Notes under the pieces: model-generated
The model's database searches: none
Told to the model about the DNA's origin: nothing
Seen by the model: only the letters and a program-made list of their open reading frames with translations
Translations under genes and position numbers: made by a program
Part shown: positions 9,853 through 17,892 of the stretch, one piece after another
Layout of the letters: each line of letters opens with the position of its first letter
Position numbering within the stretch: the first letter of the stretch is position 1
NCBI RefSeq assembly: GCF_003052605.1
Contig: NZ_QASO01000036.1
Span: forward strand, 1-39,404
Length of the DNA stretch: 39,404 nucleotides
Source of the DNA: Ectopseudomonas oleovorans
Lineage (GTDB): Bacteria > Pseudomonadota > Gammaproteobacteria > Pseudomonadales > Pseudomonadaceae
Direction: 5' to 3'

Positions 9853-10947
9853 TTATTGTTGGCCCAGATCGGCGCCAGTCGAGGCGGCGAGGTGAACGCC
9901 GCCCTGCCCCACCAGGATCAGGTTGCCGTTATCCAGTGCAGCTACTCCGGCCAGCGAGAGGCGGTCGGGGCGGTTGATCAGGCTGAACGTCTGGCCGTGA
10001 TCCTTGCTGCGCAGCACCGTGCCACCGTGCCCGACGACCGCGACACTGCCATCGTTGAGCAGCGCGCCATCGGCCAGACCGAATTCCAGCGGACCATTGT
10101 TCGGGGTGTTGAGCGTGATCTGCTGCCAACTGTCACCGAAATCGGTGGAGCGGAACAGGTGGCCGCGCAGACCAAAGGCCAACACAGTGGCTGGCTGGTC
10201 GGTACCGATCACACCGAACAGCGAACCCTCGTAGGGCAGATCCTCGATACGCTCCCAGGTCTGCCCCCAGTCTGCGGAACGGAACATCAGGCCCAGCTCA
10301 CCGACGATGAACAGACCAGTGTCCTTTACGGCCGTAATGGCATTGAGGTGATAGGCGTCTTCGTTGTCGAGACGATCGCTGATGTCTTCCCAGTTCTGAC
10401 CACCATCGGTGGTTTCCAGCAGTGCACCGTAGGCACCTACCGCGTAACCGGTCTGAAGATCCTTGAACCAGACATCCAGCAGCGGCGCTTCGAGCTCAAG
10501 ATTTTCGTACTGCTTGGTCCAGGTCAGGCCACCATCGGTCGTCGTGAGAACCTGCGCATCATGACCGACCACCCAGCCATGCTGAGCATCGACGAAGAAC
10601 AGCGAAGTCAGCATCTGCCGCGTAGGCACCTTGGCCTGCTGCCAGCTTTGTCCCTGATCGTTGGAATAGAGAATGTGGCCGCGGTCGCCCACGGCGACCA
10701 GACGCTCGCCGGTGTTGACCACATCAAGCAGCAGGCTGTGTACGGCCTTGGGTGACTCGATGGCATAGACAGCATCGGCTCCAGCCGTAGTCTCAGCCTG
10801 CAAGGGTGCGGCAGCGAAAGCCAGAATGGAAAGCACACTGCACAGCGAGAGCGCTTTAGCCAGCGGCGAATGGACACGGAGCGCCGATTTGCGCGCCTGT
10901 TTGGGCGCCAGACCGGACTGGGTGCGCCGCATGACGGGCTCACTCAT
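9853..10947 (-). CDS. YCF48/BNR-type beta-propeller, exported
   Basis: A 364-residue secreted protein. A signal peptide ends near AAPLQA (about residue 48), preceded by an unusually long basic N-region. The rest is six to seven repeats of about 45 residues of the form G-x-x-G-x4-S-x-D-x-G-x-(S/T)-W, for example GHILYSNDQGQSW, AQVLTTTDGGLTW and GLMFRSADWGQTW. These are blades of a YCF48/sortilin-like propeller. In cyanobacteria and plants such proteins assist photosystem II assembly. In proteobacteria they accompany RND permeases, where a periplasmic scaffold role is an inference. The start at 10947 follows GGGGGAAGG. AACAAGAA at 10961-10968 just upstream fits an Hfq/Crc site. Confidence 0.85.
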   Translation of the reverse strand: MSEPVMRRTQSGLAPKQARKSALRVHSPLAKALSLCSVLSILAFAAAPLQAETTAGADAVYAIESPKAVHSLLLDVVNTGERLVAVGDRGHILYSNDQGQSWQQAKVPTRQMLTSLFFVDAQHGWVVGHDAQVLTTTDGGLTWTKQYENLELEAPLLDVWFKDLQTGYAVGAYGALLETTDGGQNWEDISDRLDNEDAYHLNAITAVKDTGLFIVGELGLMFRSADWGQTWERIEDLPYEGSLFGVIGTDQPATVLAFGLRGHLFRSTDFGDSWQQITLNTPNNGPLEFGLADGALLNDGSVAVVGHGGTVLRSKDHGQTFSLINRPDRLSLAGVAALDNGNLILVGQGGVHLAASTGADLGQQ

Positions 10948-10960
10948 ATACCTTCCCCCT

Positions 10961-10968
10961 TTCTTGTT
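10961..10968 (-). promoter_or_regulatory. Candidate Hfq/Crc (CA) motif at the YCF48-RND ribosome binding site
   Basis: The transcript reads AACAAGAA immediately before the GGGGGAAGG Shine-Dalgarno, an exact match to the AAnAAnAA motif through which Hfq with Crc blocks translation in Pseudomonas. Position next to the ribosome binding site is the usual one. Function is inferred. Confidence 0.45.
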
Positions 10969-10999
10969 ATAGGCGGTACTGCTGATTAGCAGGCTGCCC

Positions 11000-11029
11000 A
11001 TCCTAGCGAGCTTCGGAAAGCCCTGACAA
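11000..11029 (-). promoter_or_regulatory. Possible sigma-70 promoter of the YCF48-RND operon
   Basis: On the minus strand TTGTCA (11029-11024), an 18-bp spacer and TAGGAT (11005-11000) lie about 50 bp before the YCF48-type start and after a terminator. It is the best match in the gap but not strong. Confidence 0.3.
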
Positions 11030-11097
11030 TTGGCGTGACGTTATGTTTTGTTAAGGCAGAACCCGCGTGATAGAAGCCTATTCGCCAAGCTGATACG

Positions 11098-11124
11098 AAA
11101 AGGCCGCTACTACCGTAGCGGCCT
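11098..11124 (-). terminator. Terminator of the DUF1302-DUF1329 transcript
   Basis: AGGCCGCTAC (11101-11110) and GTAGCGGCCT (11115-11124) form a perfect 10-bp stem with a 4-nt loop, followed on the minus strand by TTT. It separates the DUF1329 gene from the YCF48-RND pair, making two transcription units. Confidence 0.75.
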
Positions 11125-11145
11125 TCGCGTGAGACTACACGACTA

Positions 11146-12516
11146 TTATCGAGTGCCGCGGCGACGCAGGGCAGCCGGTTTGAAATAACCGTCGTCCGGA
11201 ACCGCCTGGGTGAAGTCGATGGTGTTGTTCTCTTCGTTGTCCAGGTTCTGCACGTGGTAACGGCGCGCCTGCAGATCGTGGAACACATCGAGTGCAGACC
11301 AGGTGGTCGGCAGATCGTAGTAGTTCTTCAGATAGGCGATGGACACGCGCCACAGCTCACCACGGCCGTCGTACTGATCCACCACCGCAGCCTGCCAGCT
11401 GTCCTCGTCGAGGAACAGGGTGCGCTTGGAGTAGATATGGCGGGCGCCGGACTTCAGCGTGCCCTCGACCACCCACACACGGTGCAGCTCGTTACGAGTC
11501 AGAGCCGGGTTGAGGTGACCGACCTGCAGCAGATCCTTGTACTTAACGTCAGGGCTGGTGACCTTGTAGTTGTTGTACGGGATGTAGATTTCCTTCTTGC
11601 CCACCAGTTTCCAGTCATAGCGATCCGGGGCACCGTTGAACATGTCGGTGTCGTCGGCGGTACGCAGACCGTCAGCCGCGGCGATCGGGGTATCGTAGGC
11701 CAGGTTCGGCGCACGACGCACGCGGCGCTGGCCGGCGTTGTAACCCCAGGCCTGACGCGGCTCTTTCACCTGATCGAGGGTTTCATGAACCAGGGTCGCG
11801 CCACCGGCCAGACGCGCCGGGCTGGTGGTGAACGACAGGTAATAGAACATGATGTTGTTCAAATCGGCGAACGAGCCGTTCTGCAGGTAGTACTTGAACA
11901 GCGCTTCCTGCTGCGAGGTCACCAGCGAATAGGCGCCGTTGCGCTGTACTGCCACTTCCGAGGCACGGCGCACGATGTAGGTGCCACGGTAGCGGGCGAT
12001 GTGGTTCCACAGCGCCTCGACACCATTTTGCGGAATCGGGAACGGAATACCGCCGTAAGCGTCGATAAAGCCGTTACCACCATCGACCAGCTTGGCGCTG
12101 GTGGCGTTCTTGATGGTGTTGTCATAGACCCACTGCGGCGCGGAGCCGGAGCGGCGGGTCTGGTACACCGGCATCTGATAGGTTTCCGGGTAAGCCTTGA
12201 ACATGGCGATCTGACCCGGCGTCAGATTGGCCTCGTACTGGCTCAGGTTGGCCGCTGTGATGGTGAACAGCGGCTTGTCGTCCGGGAACGGATTGACGTG
12301 GTGCTGGCCCGAGCGGGTGTAACCCGCCGGCGGCTGGGTGATGCCACCGGTCCAGGCCGGGATAGTGCCGGCAGCGTTGCCGGCTTTTTCGGCGCCGAAG
12401 GGGGTCAGGGTATCGCCAAGTTTGGCAGCTTCCTGCGGGGAAACGGCAGCCAGCGCGGAGCCGGCGGAAAATGCCAGCGCAACGGCTACGGCCATCAGCC
12501 TGTGCTTGTTCAGCAT
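11146..12516 (-). CDS. DUF1329 family exported protein
   Basis: A 456-residue protein with a clear signal peptide (MLNKHRLMAVAVALAFSAGSALA). The mature start VSPQEAAKLGDTLTPFGAEKAGN with GTIPAWTGGI is diagnostic of DUF1329 (PF07044). The family is thought to have a Lol-like lipid-binding fold, which fits a periplasmic or outer-membrane carrier role. That functional reading is inference. The C-terminal part contains conserved YxPYNNYK, YSKRTLFLDEDSW and DVFHDLQARRYHVQNLDNEEN segments. ATG 12516 has GGAG 8 nt upstream. The gene follows DUF1302 after 68 bp containing a 6-bp hairpin (12544-12561) without a T run, probably a processing or attenuation element rather than a terminator. Confidence 0.92.
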   Translation of the reverse strand: MLNKHRLMAVAVALAFSAGSALAAVSPQEAAKLGDTLTPFGAEKAGNAAGTIPAWTGGITQPPAGYTRSGQHHVNPFPDDKPLFTITAANLSQYEANLTPGQIAMFKAYPETYQMPVYQTRRSGSAPQWVYDNTIKNATSAKLVDGGNGFIDAYGGIPFPIPQNGVEALWNHIARYRGTYIVRRASEVAVQRNGAYSLVTSQQEALFKYYLQNGSFADLNNIMFYYLSFTTSPARLAGGATLVHETLDQVKEPRQAWGYNAGQRRVRRAPNLAYDTPIAAADGLRTADDTDMFNGAPDRYDWKLVGKKEIYIPYNNYKVTSPDVKYKDLLQVGHLNPALTRNELHRVWVVEGTLKSGARHIYSKRTLFLDEDSWQAAVVDQYDGRGELWRVSIAYLKNYYDLPTTWSALDVFHDLQARRYHVQNLDNEENNTIDFTQAVPDDGYFKPAALRRRGTR

Positions 12517-12543
12517 GGGTAATTCTCCATGAAGAGTCGTGAC

Positions 12544-12561
12544 GGGCGCCCGCAAGCGCCC
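12544..12561 (-). other. Intercistronic hairpin between DUF1302 and DUF1329 genes
   Basis: GGGCGC and GCGCCC form a GC stem around CCGCAA with no T run. It may stabilise one part of the transcript relative to the other. Confidence 0.35.
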
Positions 12562-12584
12562 GGCGTTCTTTCCGATTTTGGTTA

Positions 12585-14567
12585 TTAGAAGGAGTACTTG
12601 ACGTTGACGCCGATATTGTCGCGATCACGCGCACCGTTGTTCTGGCCAGCGCCGTAGAACTCGGTGTACTGGATCTCGGCTTCCAGGCTGTTCAGATAGC
12701 TGGCGCGCATACCGACGGTGTAAGCCTTGCGACCTTCGATAAAGTTACCGGTCTGGTGCGAGTTGCCTTCGAAGTCGTGCTTGAACACGGCGAAGGGCGA
12801 TAGGTTCACGCCAGCGTAAACGTCGTTCCAGGTGCCCGACATCATCAGGGTGTAGCCGTAAGCGTTCTTGTTGACCTGATCGTCGCGATCGTAGCCGGAC
12901 ACATAAGAGTTGTTGGCTCGTCCAGCATAGTAACGGACGCCATCCCGCGAATTATATTTGAGGCTATCTCCACGAAGGTGCTCGGAAGACAACTCAGCAA
13001 TACCAAATAGCGAGTCAAAACCCAGCGATGGGCCAAAGTTATAAATCGTGCCCAAAGATGCATTAAACGCTTCTACTCGCTCATAGTTGTGTATCTGACC
13101 ATCGCGACTTACTCGACTGCCAGCAATCAGAGCGGTACCATTACCAACCGTGTTCGAGTTATCTGCCAGACCGGCACCTTGAGCGATTACATCACCCAAG
13201 AGGTCATTTGTCGTGGCGATACCAATAGGAAGATTCGGCCGATATGCAAGCTCCCCGAACACGGAAGCATTACCTATTGTGGTATTGAAGCTAGTACCAA
13301 ACATGCGAATATCTTCGGCATATTCACGCTTGGCTTGAATATTCCCCAGCACATCTATCGTCGCCAAGCCAGCAGCATTTACAAGCCCGCCCGCATAACC
13401 CGCCAAGCTAGCTACATCCACACCCTGATAACCATTAAGATCCGCATAAATGGTCGGTTCCTTGGCATGATAATTTACGTAATAAAAACCAAACTCAGTA
13501 CTATTGAGTTCTTCAGCAATATAACGGAATGCCAAGCCATACTGACCGTCATTCTTTGCATTTAGATCCCCACCCACATTCGCGACCTGAATAGCCCTGG
13601 CAGAAGACACATAGCCATTAGCGCCGCCGCTCAAAATTCCTGTATTCAGGATCGCTTGCTGCCCCACTGCCGGAAGACCGGGAAAGGTAGTATTTACAAA
13701 ATTTGCGTAACCATTAGCCGCTGCCTGCAACTGTTGACCGCTAGCAGTACTCAAATCAGGAACGGTATAAGCCCTTGAACCACCATCGGCGAACAAATCC
13801 GTCTCCGAGAAATAAGTGCCGACCGGGTCAATAGCCGTCTCTTTCCAATTGAACTGGTAGAAAGCTTCCATCGACAGATTATCTGTCAACCCGAGGTTAA
13901 AGCTCAGCGCCTCGACCGGCACCAATACTTCCTTCACCTCCGAGCCTGGCAGACGGAACTTGGCAGCATCGACCGGGTTGGTGGTATTCACACCACCACG
14001 GTAGAACAGGCCCTCACCCCAGTTGAATACCTGCTTACCCAGACGCCCGGAAACCGGCATGTTGCCCACATCCCAGTTGCCATAAACATAGGCATCGAGA
14101 ATCTGTGCATCACGCCCTGCCTTGTGGCGAGTCTCGCGAGTGAAGCTGTTGTCGCGAGGAAAGCTCTGGCTCGGTTGAGCGGGCGAGTTGGCATCGTAAT
14201 AGTCGTTGCGCTTGTCCATGATCTGGGTGTCATAGAACGCGGTACCACGGATAAAGACGCCGTAGTTACGGTAAGACGCCTCGAGATCCGAGGTAATTTT
14301 GAACACTTCGGAAACCAGGCCGGTATCGAAATTGCGGTTACCGTCGTTGGTATTGATATCGTCGTTGGTCTTGTCCTGGCCTTGTACGCGCCACAGTTGA
14401 CCGTAGGAGATGGTGGTATCGAGGGAACCGGTGATTTCGTTATCGGCGAAGCTGAACTCCACCGCTTGAGCCTGGGCGGCGACCAGCAACGGCAGAACGC
14501 CTGCGAACGCAAAGCCGGCCTTGGCCGGGGCAAAACGTAGAACGGGCTTGCGGGACTTAATTTCCAT
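12585..14567 (-). CDS. DUF1302 family outer-membrane protein
   Basis: A 660-residue protein. The signal peptide ends at AQAQA (about residue 35), followed by VEFSFADNEITGSLDTTISYGQLWRVQGQD, the standard DUF1302 (PF06980) opening. The C-terminal YTEFYGAGQNNGARDRDNIGVNVKYSF ends in aromatic Phe, as in outer-membrane barrels. Probably a beta-barrel pore or adsorption protein; its cargo is unknown. It is the first gene of a module with DUF1329 and probably the YCF48-RND pair. The start at 14567 has GGAG 9 nt upstream. The central part (about residues 227-555, bases 12905-13885) is markedly AT-richer than both ends, suggesting a recombined allele. A sigma-54-type promoter lies at 14719-14734. Confidence 0.9.
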   Translation of the reverse strand: MEIKSRKPVLRFAPAKAGFAFAGVLPLLVAAQAQAVEFSFADNEITGSLDTTISYGQLWRVQGQDKTNDDINTNDGNRNFDTGLVSEVFKITSDLEASYRNYGVFIRGTAFYDTQIMDKRNDYYDANSPAQPSQSFPRDNSFTRETRHKAGRDAQILDAYVYGNWDVGNMPVSGRLGKQVFNWGEGLFYRGGVNTTNPVDAAKFRLPGSEVKEVLVPVEALSFNLGLTDNLSMEAFYQFNWKETAIDPVGTYFSETDLFADGGSRAYTVPDLSTASGQQLQAAANGYANFVNTTFPGLPAVGQQAILNTGILSGGANGYVSSARAIQVANVGGDLNAKNDGQYGLAFRYIAEELNSTEFGFYYVNYHAKEPTIYADLNGYQGVDVASLAGYAGGLVNAAGLATIDVLGNIQAKREYAEDIRMFGTSFNTTIGNASVFGELAYRPNLPIGIATTNDLLGDVIAQGAGLADNSNTVGNGTALIAGSRVSRDGQIHNYERVEAFNASLGTIYNFGPSLGFDSLFGIAELSSEHLRGDSLKYNSRDGVRYYAGRANNSYVSGYDRDDQVNKNAYGYTLMMSGTWNDVYAGVNLSPFAVFKHDFEGNSHQTGNFIEGRKAYTVGMRASYLNSLEAEIQYTEFYGAGQNNGARDRDNIGVNVKYSF

Positions 14568-14718
14568 CGAGACACACTCCGTGGACAGATCATTCTTTTG
14601 AGCGATCCCGAATCCGGGTCGCGATATGCCGTACTGGCGACGGCTTGTGTTTTTATTTTGTAGCGACGTGTTCCAACGACCAGCGAGAGCTTGCACGCGG
14701 TCAAGTCCTGCTCGGCAC

Positions 14719-14734
14719 TGCAACCATGGCGCCA
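14719..14734 (-). promoter_or_regulatory. Sigma-54 (RpoN) -24/-12 promoter of the DUF1302 operon
   Basis: The minus strand reads TGGCGCCATGGTTGCA. It has GG and GC exactly 10 bp apart, a perfect TTGCA at -12 and TGGC at -24. The predicted start is near 14708, giving a leader of about 140 nt. It implies an enhancer-binding activator encoded outside this window. Confidence 0.5.
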
Positions 14735-14985
14735 ATTCAAACAGTTGTATCAGCGCAAAAGCGCCTTGCAGAGCGATTGCCGGATTTCTTTTCGTGACTG
14801 ATCAGCCACTGACCAATGGATCAGAAAAGATGGCGCACTTTGTCCTACGATCCGACGCTTTATGCCAATTACCACGCGCCTCGCAGCGCAGTTGGGTGAT
14901 GAATATCACCTCGCTGTCAAGCGACGAAGCCCGAACTTAAGTGTGCAAAGGCATAACGGACTGCATGCATATTTCATTGGGTAAC

Positions 14986-15025
14986 AAAAAAGTGTTACCA
15001 ACCAGAGGTCGGTAACACTTTTTTT
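14986..15025 (-). terminator. Bidirectional terminator downstream of pepN
   Basis: AGTGTTACC (14991-14999) and GGTAACACT (15011-15019) are perfect inverted repeats flanked by A5 on the left and T6 on the right, so either strand gives a hairpin with a U tract. Only pepN runs toward it. Confidence 0.85.
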
Positions 15026-15085
15026 GTGGAGCAAAACCCGTTTCAGGCCTAAAGCCAACCAGTCAAGCGTCGACGTACCGAGTGT

Positions 15086-15146
15086 GTAGGAGCGGCGCCT
15101 CGCCGCGAACCTGAAAAGCTTCGCCCCGGGGCGGGGCTCCTACGAA
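15086..15146. repeat. REP doublet (REPIN), copy 1
   Basis: Two REPs in inverted orientation: GTAGGAGCGGCGCCTCGCC starting at 15086, and its partner ending GGGGCTCCTACGAA at 15146. The right arm (AAAAGCTTCGCCCCGGGGCGGGGCTCCTACGAAA) is repeated identically at 33095-33128. Confidence 0.85.
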
Positions 15147-15183
15147 ACACAGCTTTCGCAGCCTTGCCTAAGCGGCATCAGCC

Positions 15184-17841
15184 TTAGGCCAGGCTCTTGC
15201 TCACCACTTCATAGACATCGCTGGACAGCTCACCGGAGGCGAGGATGCGCTCCAGCTCGGCCTTCATCAGTGCCTGACGCGCCGAGCCGTACTTGCGCCA
15301 GCGGGTCAGCGGCGCCAGCAGACGCGAAGCGATCTGTGGGTTGAGGGCGTTGAGAGTGATCACCTGGTCGGCGAGAAAGCGGTAGCCCGCCCCGTCGGCG
15401 CGGTGAAAGTTGATCAGGTTCTGGTTGGCGAAAGCGCCGATCAGCGCACGCACCTTGTTCGGATTCTTCAGGGTGAAGGCTTCGTGCTGCATCAACGCAT
15501 GCACGCGCTCCAGACCACCCGGCAGCGGGCAACCGGCCTGCACGCTGAACCACTGATCCATGACCAGCGGGTTGTCCTTGAAGAAGTCGGCGAACATGGC
15601 CAGGGCCTTACCCTGCTCTTCCTGGAACGGCGAGTTGGCCAGCACAGCCAGCGCGGCAAGGCGCTCGGTCATGTTGTCGGCGTTGTCGAACTGATCGACG
15701 CAAGCCGCCAGCACTTCAGGCTTCTCGCTGAGCATCAGGTAGGACAGCGCGATGTTCTGCAGGCTGCGACGGGCGAAGTGCGCCGCCTCGGCCACGTAAG
15801 GGGTGGCCTTGGAGACTTCACGGTTGGCCTGGTAGCGCGCCCACAGTGGAGCGAACAGCGCGTCAGCCAGCGCCTTGCGAGCGAACTCGCGCGCGGCGTG
15901 GATGGCCTCGACATCCGCCACCTCACTGATTTCGGTGAGATAGGCCTCGCCCGGCAGCGACAGCATCTCGGCGACCATGGCCTGATCCAGCGACTCGTCT
16001 TCAAGCAGGGTGCGCAGCGCGGTGACCAGACGCTGATCCAGCACCAGGGCTTCACCACGCTGGTGCTGGCCAATCAGTTCCTGCAGTACCTGCACGGACA
16101 GCTGCTGGCCGGCTTCCCAACGATTGAAGCCATCGCTGTCGTGCTGCATGAGGAACATCAGCTGATCGCGGTCATAAGGGAAGTGCAGCTTGACCGGCGC
16201 GCTGAAGCCACGCAGCAGCGACGGCAGCGGCTTTGCGGTGATGCCTTCGAAGATGAAGGCCTGCTCAGCCTCGGTGACCGACAAGACGCGACTGGTGCCT
16301 TGCGCCGCGCTTTCACCCTGCAGGCGCAGCGGCAGCTCGTTGCCTTGGGCATCGAGCAGGCCGAGCGCCACCGGAATCACGAACGGCAGCTTCTCGCTTT
16401 GCCCTGGCGTGGCCGGGCAGCCCTGGCGGAAGCTCAGGCTGTAGGTCTGCGCGGCGGCGTCATAACCCTCGCTGACCTCCAGACGCGGCGTGCCGGCCTG
16501 GGTGTACCAGCGCTTGAACTGGGTCAGGTCCTGGCCGCTGGCGTCTTCCATGGCCTTGACGAAGTCGTCGCAGGTCACGGCCTGGCCGTCGTGGCGCTCG
16601 AAGTACAGGTCCGAGCCCTTGCGGAACAGTTCCGGCCCGAGCAGGGTGTGGATCATGCGCAGCACTTCCGAACCCTTCTCGTAGATGGTCAGGGTGTAGA
16701 AGTTGGAGATCTCCATGTACGCGTCCGGGCGCACCGGGTGGGCCATGGGGCCGGCGTCCTCGGCGAACTGGTGGGTGCGCAGGTAGGCCACGTCTTCGAT
16801 GCGTTTGACCGTGCGCGAGTGGGTATCGGCGGAGAACTCGCTGTCGCGGAACACGGTGAAGCCTTCCTTGAGCGACAACTGGAACCAGTCGCGGCAGGTC
16901 ACGCGGTTGCCCGACCAGTTGTGGAAGTATTCGTGCGCCACCACCGCCTCGACGCGCTGATGCGCGGCATCGGTGGCGGTCTCGGCCTTGGCCAGCACGC
17001 AGCTGGAGTTGAAGATATTGAGGCCCTTGTTCTCCATGGCACCCATATTGAAGTCGTTGACCGCGACGATCATGAAGATGTCCAGGTCGTACTCGCGGCC
17101 GTAGACCTCCTCATCCCACTTCATCGAGCGCTTGAGGCTGTCCATGGCGTGCTGCACCTTGTCGATGTTCTCCGGCTCGACGTAGATGCGCAGCGCTACC
17201 TCGCGGCTGCTCATGGTGGTGAAGCTGTCTTCCACACACCAGAGATCACCGGCGACCAGGGCGAACAGGTAGGCCGGCTTCTTGAACGGGTCTTCCCAGG
17301 TGGCCCAATGACGACCGCCCTCCTCGCCGCCGCTGGCAATCGGGTTACCGTTGGACAGCAGCACCGGGTAGGCATGCTGTTCGGCACTGACCGTGGTGGT
17401 GAACTTGCTCATCACGTCCGGGCGGTCGAGGTAGAAGGTGATCTTGCGGAATCCCTCTGCCTCGCACTGGGTGCAGAACATCGTGCCGGACTTGTACAGG
17501 CCTTCCAGCGCGGTGTTGCTTTCCGGGTGAATGCGCACGCTGCTGTCGACCACGAAACGTTCCTGCGTCGGCTGCAGGCTCAGGTGGCTGTCGGTGAGGC
17601 TGTAATCACCCGCACCCAGCTCGCGGTCATCGAGCTTGAGCTCCAGCAACTCCAGCTGCTGACCATCCAGCACCAGCTTGGGCAAGCCGGCACCGGCCTC
17701 GGGGTTACGACGCATGACCAGCTGCGCGTGCACCAGGCTGTGATCCTCGAACAACTCGAAGGTCAGGTGGGTTTCGTCGATCAGGTAGTCGGGAACCTGA
17801 TAGTCCTTCAGATAAATGGTCTTGGATTGTTCGGTGCGCAT
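15184..17841 (-). CDS. pepN: Aminopeptidase N (M1 zinc metallopeptidase)
   Basis: Removes N-terminal residues from peptides in the cytoplasm during protein turnover. The 885 residues are close to the usual PepN length. GAMEN (substrate N-terminus recognition) is followed by VVAHEYFHNWSGNRVTCRDWFQLSLKEG, giving HExxH and the third zinc ligand Glu 18 residues on. The C-terminal helical ERAP-like domain extends to the stop. The start MRTEQSKTIYLKDYQVPDY fits the Pseudomonas family. The gene ends a co-directional run beginning at nadK, 51 bp after DUF2797, and a terminator lies at 14986-15025. Confidence 0.98.
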   Translation of the reverse strand: MRTEQSKTIYLKDYQVPDYLIDETHLTFELFEDHSLVHAQLVMRRNPEAGAGLPKLVLDGQQLELLELKLDDRELGAGDYSLTDSHLSLQPTQERFVVDSSVRIHPESNTALEGLYKSGTMFCTQCEAEGFRKITFYLDRPDVMSKFTTTVSAEQHAYPVLLSNGNPIASGGEEGGRHWATWEDPFKKPAYLFALVAGDLWCVEDSFTTMSSREVALRIYVEPENIDKVQHAMDSLKRSMKWDEEVYGREYDLDIFMIVAVNDFNMGAMENKGLNIFNSSCVLAKAETATDAAHQRVEAVVAHEYFHNWSGNRVTCRDWFQLSLKEGFTVFRDSEFSADTHSRTVKRIEDVAYLRTHQFAEDAGPMAHPVRPDAYMEISNFYTLTIYEKGSEVLRMIHTLLGPELFRKGSDLYFERHDGQAVTCDDFVKAMEDASGQDLTQFKRWYTQAGTPRLEVSEGYDAAAQTYSLSFRQGCPATPGQSEKLPFVIPVALGLLDAQGNELPLRLQGESAAQGTSRVLSVTEAEQAFIFEGITAKPLPSLLRGFSAPVKLHFPYDRDQLMFLMQHDSDGFNRWEAGQQLSVQVLQELIGQHQRGEALVLDQRLVTALRTLLEDESLDQAMVAEMLSLPGEAYLTEISEVADVEAIHAAREFARKALADALFAPLWARYQANREVSKATPYVAEAAHFARRSLQNIALSYLMLSEKPEVLAACVDQFDNADNMTERLAALAVLANSPFQEEQGKALAMFADFFKDNPLVMDQWFSVQAGCPLPGGLERVHALMQHEAFTLKNPNKVRALIGAFANQNLINFHRADGAGYRFLADQVITLNALNPQIASRLLAPLTRWRKYGSARQALMKAELERILASGELSSDVYEVVSKSLA

Positions 17842-17892
17842 GGCTCTTGGCCTCTCGTCTGCGGCGCCCCGGGCGCCGGTGGCAATCGGGTG

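Larger units (their letters stand above)
14568..15183. other. 616-bp non-coding region
   Basis: Between the DUF1302 start and the pepN stop I see no credible gene. It contains the sigma-54-type promoter (14719-14734), a bidirectional terminator (14986-15025) and a REP doublet (15086-15146). Base composition is mixed, with AT-rich stretches around 14640-14660 and 14970-15030. Confidence 0.6.

Noticed and set aside
9538..10755. 405-codon plus-strand frame spanning the RND/YCF48-type boundary
   Set aside because: Runs antisense through two genes with good starts and signal peptide; no domain recognised.
13089..13565. 158-codon plus-strand frame within the AT-rich centre of DUF1302
   Set aside because: The DUF1302 frame is continuous through it and the translation has no recognisable motif. 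The AT richness makes chance frames look more protein-like.
14654..14661. AATAAAAA-like Hfq/Crc motif in the DUF1302 leader
   Set aside because: It is nearly 90 nt from the start codon, not at the ribosome site, and such A-rich strings are expected by chance there.
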